A DNA stretch of 64,000 bases from Leptotrichia sp. oral taxon 221. Its GTDB lineage: Bacteria; Fusobacteriota; Fusobacteriia; Fusobacteriales; Leptotrichiaceae. Shown here one piece after another: positions 53,851-64,000 of the stretch; within the stretch, counting starts at the first letter, position 1, and each line of letters begins with the position of its first letter. The DNA lies in NCBI RefSeq assembly GCF_018128245.1, contig NZ_CP072378.1, positions 248,001-312,000 on the forward strand, written 5' to 3'. The notes beneath the pieces were generated by a model. That model was not told the origin of the DNA, did not search any database, and saw only the letters and a list, made by a program, of their open reading frames with translations. The position numbers were made by a program, and so were the translations under genes.

Positions 53851-54993
53851 ATGAAAAATAATAATAAGAGAGAAGAAATATTAGAGAATGTTCAAAGAGT
53901 CGTTGTAAAAGTGGGAACATCGACCCTTACGACTGAAGATGGACGTTTAAATATTGATAAAATAAAAAAAATTGTAATGGAACTAAGTAATTTGCAAAAT
54001 AAGGGATATGACGTGATACTTGTAACTTCTGGAGCAGTTGGTGCTGGGATGGGACTTCTTAATATAAATGAAAAACCTAAAACATTGGCAGAAAAACAGA
54101 TGTTATCAGCTGTTGGTCAGGTTTCGCTTATGCAGATTTATCAGACGCTTTTTAAAGAACATAACAAAATAATTGGGCAACTTTTGTTGACAAAAGAGGA
54201 ATTTTCAAATAGAAAAAGATATTTGAATATGAGAAACGTTTGTAACGCATTTTTGAAAAGAAAGATTATTCCAATTATAAATGAAAATGATGCGATTGTA
54301 TCAAATGCTTTAAAAATAAAGGTTGGTGATAATGATACGATGTCAGCACTTGTTTCAGGATTGATTGATGCTGATTTATTGATTATTTTGTCGGATATTG
54401 ATGGGCTTTATAATAAAAATCCTAGAAAATATGAGGATGCTAATCTAATTAATATGGTTGGAGACATTAACGAAGACATAAAAAATATGGCAGGAGCAGA
54501 AGGCTCAAAATTTGGAACTGGTGGAATGATTACAAAAATTGTTGCTGCAGAGATGGTAACAAAAATAGGAACAAGTTTAGTTATTGCAAGTGGAGACGAC
54601 CCTAGAAACATAACTAGAATTGTTGAAAAAGAAAATATTGGAACACTTTTTGTGAAGAAAAATAAAAAAATCAGCTTGAAAAAATATTGGCTTGCTTACG
54701 GTCCTAACAAAGAAGGCGTAGTAACAATTGATAATGGTGCAAAAACAGCCTTGAAAAATGGTAAGAGCCTATTATCTGTTGGAATAAAATCAGTTGAAGG
54801 AAATTTTGATAAAGGAGCTGTTATTGAAATCGAAAATTTAGAAGGAAAAGTTATCGCAACAGGAATTTCAAATTATTCGGCAGAAGAAATTAATCTTATA
54901 AAAGGTGTTAAAAGTGAAAATATTGAAGAAATTTTAGGTTATAAATATGATGATGCAGTGATTCATATTGATAATGTTGTAGTAAAAAAATAA
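53851..54993 (+). CDS. proB: Glutamate 5-kinase
   Basis: A 380-residue enzyme, first step of proline synthesis. Kinase domain: RVVVKVGTSTLTTEDGRL, VTSGAVGAGMGLL, PIINENDAIV, KVGDNDTMSALVSGLIDADLL, LSDIDGLYNKNPR and GTGGMITKI. The C-terminal PUA domain starts near 290. ATG 53851 has caggag 6 bases upstream; the earlier ATG 53830 does not. First gene of proB-proA-proC. Confidence 0.96.
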   Translation: MKNNNKREEILENVQRVVVKVGTSTLTTEDGRLNIDKIKKIVMELSNLQNKGYDVILVTSGAVGAGMGLLNINEKPKTLAEKQMLSAVGQVSLMQIYQTLFKEHNKIIGQLLLTKEEFSNRKRYLNMRNVCNAFLKRKIIPIINENDAIVSNALKIKVGDNDTMSALVSGLIDADLLIILSDIDGLYNKNPRKYEDANLINMVGDINEDIKNMAGAEGSKFGTGGMITKIVAAEMVTKIGTSLVIASGDDPRNITRIVEKENIGTLFVKKNKKISLKKYWLAYGPNKEGVVTIDNGAKTALKNGKSLLSVGIKSVEGNFDKGAVIEIENLEGKVIATGISNYSAEEINLIKGVKSENIEEILGYKYDDAVIHIDNVVVKK

Positions 54994-55034
54994 AAAAATA
55001 TATATAAATTAAAAAATGAGAAATGAGGGAAAAT

Positions 55035-56306
55035 ATGAGTTATATAGAAGAACTTGGAGAAAAAGCAAAAATTGCGTCAAAAAAGTTGTTGACATTAGAT
55101 ACAAAAACGAAAAATAGAGCTTTATTGGCGATTGCAGACGAATTGATTAATAAAAAGGATGAAATTAAAGCAGCGAATAAAATTGATTTGGAAAATGGAA
55201 AAGCGTCTGGATTGAGTTTTGCATTGTTGGATAGATTGGAATTGACAGACAGTAGAATTGAAGGGATGGCACAAAGTTTAAGAGAAATTGCAGCTTTTGT
55301 TGATCCAATTGGAGAAATTTTGACAGGTTGGAATCATGAAAATGGAATGTCGATTGCCAAAAAAAGAGTTCCACTTGGTGTAATTGGAATGATTTACGAA
55401 TCAAGACCGAATGTAACAATTGATTCAGCAGGACTTTCAATAAAATCGTCAAATGCAGTAATTTTAAGAGGTTCATCTAATGCAATAAATTCAAATATTT
55501 ATCTAAATAAACTTTTTAATGAAGTTGGAGAAAAAGCTGGATTACCTAAAAATTCAGTTCAATTAATTGAAAAAACAGATAGAAAATTAGTAAAAGAAAT
55601 GATAACTTTAGATAAATTTATTGATGTTTTAATTCCAAGAGGCGGAAAAGGACTGAAAAAATTTATAATTGAAAATGCAACTATTCCTGTAATTGAAACA
55701 GGAGCAGGAGTTTGCCATATTTTTGTTGATGAAAGTGCAGATATTGAAATGGCGCTTCCAATAATAGAAAATGCGAAAACACAAAGACCAAGTACTTGTA
55801 ATTCGATTGAAACAGTTTTAGTTCATAGAAAAATAGCTGAAAAAATATTACCAGAATTGACAGAAATGTTATTGAAAGATAAGGTTGAGTTGAGATATAG
55901 TGAAGAGGCTTATGAAATAGTGAAAAATACTGATTTTGATCACAAGGAAAATTTGAAATTAGCTACAGAAGAAGATTTTGGAGCAGAATATTTGGATATG
56001 ATAATGTCGTTGAAATTAGTAGATAATGTCGAAGAAGCTATAGAATACATAAATGAACACGGAACTCATCATTCAGATTCAATCATGACCAAAAACATTG
56101 ATAATGCAGAAAAATTTTTAAATGAAGTAGATTCAGCAGCAGTTTATTTAAACGTTTCAACAAGATTTTCAGATGGAGGAGAATTTGGATTTGGTGGAGA
56201 AATTGGAATTTCTACACAAAAATTACATGCTCGTGGGCCTATGGGTGTAAGAGAATTAACAACAACTAAGTATGTAATCCGCGGAAATGGACAAATTAGA
56301 GAATAA
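55035..56306 (+). CDS. proA: Glutamate-5-semialdehyde dehydrogenase (gamma-glutamyl phosphate reductase)
   Basis: A 423-residue NADPH-dependent reductase of the aldehyde dehydrogenase fold. Seen: PLGVIGMIYESRPNVTIDSAGLSIKSSNAVILRGSS as the substrate/cofactor region, VIETGAGVCHIFVDESAD, TQRPSTCNSIETVLVH with catalytic Cys, GTHHSDSIMT and FGFGGEIGISTQKLHARGPMG. ATG 55035 behind gaggg is chosen over 55023. Works directly after ProB. Confidence 0.96.
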   Translation: MSYIEELGEKAKIASKKLLTLDTKTKNRALLAIADELINKKDEIKAANKIDLENGKASGLSFALLDRLELTDSRIEGMAQSLREIAAFVDPIGEILTGWNHENGMSIAKKRVPLGVIGMIYESRPNVTIDSAGLSIKSSNAVILRGSSNAINSNIYLNKLFNEVGEKAGLPKNSVQLIEKTDRKLVKEMITLDKFIDVLIPRGGKGLKKFIIENATIPVIETGAGVCHIFVDESADIEMALPIIENAKTQRPSTCNSIETVLVHRKIAEKILPELTEMLLKDKVELRYSEEAYEIVKNTDFDHKENLKLATEEDFGAEYLDMIMSLKLVDNVEEAIEYINEHGTHHSDSIMTKNIDNAEKFLNEVDSAAVYLNVSTRFSDGGEFGFGGEIGISTQKLHARGPMGVRELTTTKYVIRGNGQIRE

Positions 56307-56322
56307 TTTTTAAATCTGAAAT

Positions 56323-56430
56323 TATAGTAAAACTACTTTAAAGCTAAACTTAAAAGTTATGGTTACTTACTTAAAATCTAAATTTATACAATTTTAGTAG
56401 TTTGATTTCAAATAGGTTCGGGTATATTTA
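56323..56430 (+). repeat. 108-bp dispersed repeat, copy 1
   Basis: Starts tatagtaaaactacttta and ends ggtatattta. It is about 89% identical by hand alignment (12 differences) to the reverse complement of 63504-63611, and more distantly similar to 62313-62407. It lies between proA and proC. It contains inverted arms aaactact (56330-56337) and agtagttt (56396-56403). Confidence 0.85.
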
Positions 56431-56480
56431 TTAGAATTTTAGAAAAATGTACTATTGTAAAAAACTGAGAAGGAGGAAAA

Positions 56481-57284
56481 ATGAAAATAGGATTTATAGG
56501 TACAGGAAATATGGGAAGTTCTATAATCAAAGGTATTTCTATTTCAAAATTTGTAGAAAGTGAAAATATAAATATTTTTGATTTAGATAAAGAAAAAGTG
56601 AGAACATTAGTTGAAAAATATGAAGTTAATGCTTTAAGCAGTGAGAAAGAATTAGTTGAAAATAGTGATATTGTCATTTTGGCAGTAAAACCTCATATAA
56701 TTCCAAGTGTTTTAGAAAAATTGAAAGGAAATGTAAAAGAAAATACAATTATTTTGACAATTGCAGCAGGAATAAGTATTTCTGTATTGGAAAATACTTT
56801 AGGAGCAGATAAAAAAATTGTTAGAACAATGCCAAATACTCCAGCACAAGTTTTAGAAGGAATGACAGCAGTTTGTTTCAATAAAAATATTTTAGAAAAT
56901 GAGAAAAAAACAATTTTTGAATTATTAAACAGTTTTGGAAAAAGTATTGAAATCGAAGAAAAATTGATGCATGCATATACTGGAATTAGTGGTTCATTAC
57001 CAGCTTATGTGTATATGTTTATGGAAGCACTTGCCGATGGAGGTGTTTTAGAAGGAATGCCTCGTGATAAAGCTTACAAAATCATATCACAAGCTGTATT
57101 AGGTTCAGCAAAAATGCTTCTTGAAACAGAAAAACATCCTGGACAGTTAAAAGATGAAGTGTGTTCTCCTAGTGGAACAACAATCGAAGCGGTAAGAGCT
57201 TTGGAAAATGGTAATTTTCGTGGAAATTTGATAGAAGCAGTTGTTGCTTGTACAGAAAAATCAAAAAGAATGGCTGGAGAATAA
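56481..57284 (+). CDS. proC: Pyrroline-5-carboxylate reductase
   Basis: A 267-residue enzyme, last step of proline synthesis. Rossmann start KIGFIGTGNMGSSIIKGI, VILAVKPHII, TIAAGISIS, RTMPNTPAQVLEGMTAV and the C-terminal signature GSAKMLLETEKHPGQLKDEVCSPSGTTIEAV. It is separated from proA by the dispersed repeat but clearly belongs to the pathway cluster. Confidence 0.96.
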   Translation: MKIGFIGTGNMGSSIIKGISISKFVESENINIFDLDKEKVRTLVEKYEVNALSSEKELVENSDIVILAVKPHIIPSVLEKLKGNVKENTIILTIAAGISISVLENTLGADKKIVRTMPNTPAQVLEGMTAVCFNKNILENEKKTIFELLNSFGKSIEIEEKLMHAYTGISGSLPAYVYMFMEALADGGVLEGMPRDKAYKIISQAVLGSAKMLLETEKHPGQLKDEVCSPSGTTIEAVRALENGNFRGNLIEAVVACTEKSKRMAGE

Positions 57285-57329
57285 AAAATCTTAAAAAATA
57301 AAAATTATTGAAAAAAACAAAAAAAGTAG

Positions 57330-57358
57330 TTGACAATTTTTTTTGTTTTTGATATAAT
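57330..57358 (+). promoter_or_regulatory. rRNA operon promoter
   Basis: A fully consensus promoter: TTGACA, 17 bases, TATAAT. The leader of about 130 nt contains hairpins gatac/gtatc (57366-57381) and ggactttt/aaaaagttcc, then the 16S gene. Confidence 0.9.
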
Positions 57359-57497
57359 ATTTCTTGTCGATACGAAAATGTATCATGTACAATAAACAAA
57401 TAAATAGAAGAAGCATATACCATGAAAGATGTGATAAATAAGGACTTTTAATAATAAAAAGTTCCTGTCAATAAGACTTTAAAAGGTGAAAATAAAT

Positions 57498-59013
<1,516 letters not shown>

Positions 59014-59131
59014 AAGGAGTATATAAATACTAAATCTGTTTGGATTATGTTTCTTCTAGCATAAGGACAATGGGAAATGAATAGTAGGTAAAAAGATTAC
59101 AATGAAAACAGGAAAACTGTTAGAGTTAGAA

Positions 59132-62042
<2,911 letters not shown>

Positions 62043-62090
62043 TTCTTTTTACCGTACTATTTATTTCTCATTGTCTTTATTAAGTTTTAA

Positions 62091-62205
62091 GTTTGGTGAC
62101 AATAGCGACAGGGATACACCTGGTTACATTTCGAACCCAGTAGTTAAGTCTGTTTACGCCGAAGATACTTAGAGTTATCTAGGGAAAATAGGAAATTGCC
62201 AAACT
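62091..62205 (+). rRNA. rrf: 5S ribosomal RNA
   Basis: About 115 nt with terminal helix gtttggtg...gccaaac, loop-B region cacctggttacatttcgaac and ccagtagttaag. Typical sequence order of bacterial 5S. Confidence 0.93.
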
Positions 62206-62235
62206 TTTTTTATAGAACTTTGGAAAGTGTTATAT

Positions 62236-62268
62236 AGACCAACTTAAAAAATTGAGTTGGTCTTTTTC
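62236..62268 (+). terminator. rRNA operon terminator
   Basis: A perfect 9-bp stem agaccaact / agttggtct with a 10-base loop, then a T-rich tail. Confidence 0.9.
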
Positions 62269-62312
62269 TTTAATATTTATAAAAAATATTAATATTAACT
62301 TATAAGTTTAAA

Positions 62313-62407
62313 TATAGTAAAACTGCTTTAAAACTAAACTCAAAAACTATGACTATTTTACTCAACTCTTAAATTTACATAATTTTAAATAGTTTTGAGT
62401 ATATTTA
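62313..62407 (+). repeat. Dispersed repeat, copy 2 (diverged, 95 bp)
   Basis: Shares the start tatagtaaaact-ctttaaa and the end gtatattta with copies 1 and 3, but the middle is shorter and diverged. Its own inner arms still pair: ctcaaaaactat with atagttttgag. It lies upstream of the esterase, inverted relative to copy 3. Confidence 0.75.
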
Positions 62408-62480
62408 TTGTTAATTTAAGAATTTTTATTAATTTATATAGTGAATAAAAATTTATTATTTTATGAATAGAGGTGTTAAA

Positions 62481-63416
62481 ATGTTTAAATCACTTTGTTT
62501 AGTAGATATAGAATATAAAATGATAGCTAATAATTTTTTGCTGGATATAACAGATAGTAGAATATTAAAAAATCTAGTAAGAGGTAAAAGGGCATCGAAA
62601 ACGGTTAAGTATAGTGAGAAAATTCTTGTGAAGAATGGTGATAGAGACGTTACTTTGTATGTTTTTGAACCAGATACTTTAATGACTGAGAAATTACCAG
62701 TTATCTATTATATGCATGGTGGTGGTTATATAATGGGTGATGCTAGAATGAATGAAAATGTTTTAAAAGATATAGCTAACAAGAACAATGTGAAAATTAT
62801 CAGTGTAGAGTATACATTAGCGACAGAATTACCATTTCCACAAGATTTAGAAGATGCATATGTGGGGTTGAAATATTTATTTGAGAATGCTGAAAGTCTT
62901 GGAATAAATGAGAAAAAAGTAGCAATTATGGGGGAAAGTGCTGGAGGAGGATTAGCTGCAAGATTGTCTTTGAAGGTGCGTGATGAAGGAGAGTATCATC
63001 TTATTGGACAAATATTAATTGCTCCAATGCTTGATTATAGAACAGGTGGGGATGATTGTCCTTATAATAATAATTATGCTGGAGAATTTGTCTGGACGAA
63101 AGCTTCTAATCAGTTTGCATGGAAAGTTTTAGCAGGTGATAAGATGATTCCTAAAGATCAAATTCCATATTTTTCACCTATTATGGCAAGTAATTTTAAA
63201 GGAATACCAAAAACTTTTATTATTGTAGGAGGATTGGATTTATTTGTTGATGAGAATATAAGTTTTGCAAAGAAATTATTAGAAGCAGGGGTAAAAGTTG
63301 ATTTGAATGTAATATCTGGAGTATTTCATTTATTTCAATCAATAAAGCCAAATTCAAAAAAAGCGAAATTTTTTGTAGAGTTACGTGATAAATATATTGA
63401 ACAATTATTTATATAA
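62481..63416 (+). CDS. Alpha/beta hydrolase (HSL-family esterase/lipase)
   Basis: A 311-residue cytoplasmic carboxylesterase. Oxyanion motif YYMHGGGYIMGD (HGGG), nucleophile elbow MGESAGGGLAARL, catalytic Asp in VGGLDLFVDEN and His in SGVFHLFQ. This is the hormone-sensitive-lipase-like family acting on short-chain esters. ATG 62481 is 6 bases after agaggtg; ATG 62463 is less likely. Flanked by inverted copies of the dispersed repeat and followed by a miniature transposon-like hairpin, so it may sit on a transferable segment. Confidence 0.9.
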   Translation: MFKSLCLVDIEYKMIANNFLLDITDSRILKNLVRGKRASKTVKYSEKILVKNGDRDVTLYVFEPDTLMTEKLPVIYYMHGGGYIMGDARMNENVLKDIANKNNVKIISVEYTLATELPFPQDLEDAYVGLKYLFENAESLGINEKKVAIMGESAGGGLAARLSLKVRDEGEYHLIGQILIAPMLDYRTGGDDCPYNNNYAGEFVWTKASNQFAWKVLAGDKMIPKDQIPYFSPIMASNFKGIPKTFIIVGGLDLFVDENISFAKKLLEAGVKVDLNVISGVFHLFQSIKPNSKKAKFFVELRDKYIEQLFI

Positions 63417-63422
63417 AATTAA

Positions 63423-63498
63423 AAGAGTGCCCAGAATTTTGTGTAAACTGATTATATAAATCCAGAATTCTTATTTACACAAAAATTTTCACACTCTT
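63423..63498. mobile_element. 76-bp miniature element with IS256-like terminal inverted repeats
   Basis: Left arm aagagtgcccagaattttgtgtaaa and the reverse complement of the right arm, aagagtgtgaaaatttttgtg, match imperfectly over about 25 bp. The ttttgtgtaaa core resembles IS256-family ends. There is no coding capacity; it would fold into a long hairpin and may also terminate the esterase transcript. No target duplication is evident. Confidence 0.55.
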
Positions 63499-63503
63499 AA
63501 ACT

Positions 63504-63611
63504 TAAATATACTTGAACCTATTTAAAATCAAACTATTAAAATTGTATAACTTTAGATTTCGAGTAAACAAGCATAACTTTTAAGTTTGGTTTTAAAGTA
63601 GTTTTACTATA
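63504..63611 (-). repeat. 108-bp dispersed repeat, copy 3 (inverted)
   Basis: Reverse complement starts tatagtaaaactacttta and ends gtatattta, same length as copy 1 with about 12 differences. With copy 2 it forms an inverted pair around the esterase gene. Confidence 0.85.
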
Positions 63612-63631
63612 AAATAGAATTAATTGTTTCT

Positions 63632-63942
63632 TCAAGTAAAATTATGGGTGATATATTTTACTTTTCTTTTGAGATTAGTCCATAATTTTTTTATTGGATT
63701 TAAATTTGGTGAAGATGAAGATGATGGGAGAAGTAATAGACGTCCTGTTTCTTTCGTTTATTAATAGCTCTTAAAAATATTTCTATGAACTATTTTTAAA
63801 AAAATTTACTTTCCATCGTTTTCCTATATATCATGTTTCCTTATTAGTACATTCACTATTTTTATAGTAATCATAATTATTCTATTGATACACTTCTTTT
63901 CCCTTAAATAGTCCCCTTTTTGGTTCCAGTCATATTTATGAT
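63632..63942 (-). pseudogene. IS630-family transposase remnant
   Basis: Read on the minus strand, 63757-63632 gives TGRLLLLPSSSSSPNLNPIKK then LWTNLKRKVKY and a stop, matching the conserved C-terminal block of IS630 transposases (LPPYSPxLNPIExxWxxLK). Upstream on the same strand, near 63930-63860, another frame reads KYDWNQKGDYLREKK, like the YGWxxKGEYL segment of the same family. The two pieces are in different frames with stops between and no start codon, so the gene is dead. Ends are approximate. Confidence 0.7.
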
Positions 63943-63951
63943 GAGAATATT

Positions 63952-63991
63952 AAAAGCCTACTTCATCAATTTTTTATTGATATAGGCTTTT
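63952..63991. terminator. Long hairpin at the right edge
   Basis: aaaagccta / taggctttt with an inner atcaat / attgat pair, T- and A-rich outside. It could be a bidirectional terminator or the end of a decayed insertion sequence. Confidence 0.5.
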
Positions 63992-64000
63992 ATCTGTTTG

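Overview
The window is low-GC, Gram-negative bacterial chromosome that most resembles Leptotrichia or a close relative in the Fusobacteriota. The evidence is very AT-rich codon use with AGGAGG ribosome sites, a CMP-Kdo synthetase (kdsB, so an LPS outer membrane), two porin-like proteins that start MKK and carry signal peptides, and Leptotrichia-style housekeeping clusters. The species cannot be fixed from this sequence alone.

Layout. 1-1431: the end of a KtrB/TrkH potassium channel and its KtrA regulator. 1489-3213 (-): argS. 3214-3796: a gene-free stretch with a candidate small RNA or attenuator. 3797-7524: envelope genes (coiled-coil membrane protein, peptidoglycan deacetylase, RlpA-like protein), fabG, an RNase H and a secreted protein. 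7798-9363: rho. 9527-14890: a mannose-family PTS operon (EIIAB, EIIC, EIID, then manO/DUF956). 14924-20876: DUF2721 protein, glmU-prs-tsaC, an orphan GspE-type ATPase and a HAD phosphatase. 20926-28000: tRNA-Thr, tuf, a porin, a Fur/PerR regulator and the translation cluster rpsB-tsf-pyrH-frr. 27953-29625 (-): UPF0210/UPF0237 pair. 29850-42041: coaE, an LCP protein, engB, a DUF2207 protein, prfA-prmC, a lysozyme-like protein, queA, rsmD, xseB, ispA and pgeF. 42069-46792 (-): a complete Liv branched-chain amino acid ABC transporter. 47137-53802: small porin, cupin, TraX-like protein, nth (frameshifted), a D,D-carboxypeptidase, kdsB and a cytoplasmic alpha-amylase. 53851-57284: proB-proA-proC. 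57498-62205: a 16S-23S-5S rRNA operon. 62481-64000: an esterase among repeats and transposon debris.

The main discovery candidate is at 12668-14629. A 1962-bp element sits inside manO. It carries a group I intron core (P4 and P7 pairings and the R and S elements are visible), a TnpB gene of the IS605/IS1341 type and an IS605-like right end, so it is an IStron (transposon/self-splicing intron chimera). Its left boundary follows a U and its last base is a G, as a group I intron requires. Removing it exactly rebuilds an uninterrupted 125-codon manO frame across a conserved DUF956 motif. The gene is therefore broken in DNA but predicted to be repaired in RNA. The right end that carries the 3' splice site would also be the 3' end of the TnpB guide RNA, and the adjacent manO sequence would be the guide.

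Other points: nth is frameshifted at an A8 run, with the whole iron-sulfur motif intact in the next frame. PrmC has a duplicated N-terminal domain. A 108-bp repeat occurs three times, two copies in inverted orientation around the esterase. Two short sequences (7587-7631 and 24370-24415) look like relics of IS605-type right ends. An IS256-like miniature element and an IS630 transposase remnant lie at the right edge.
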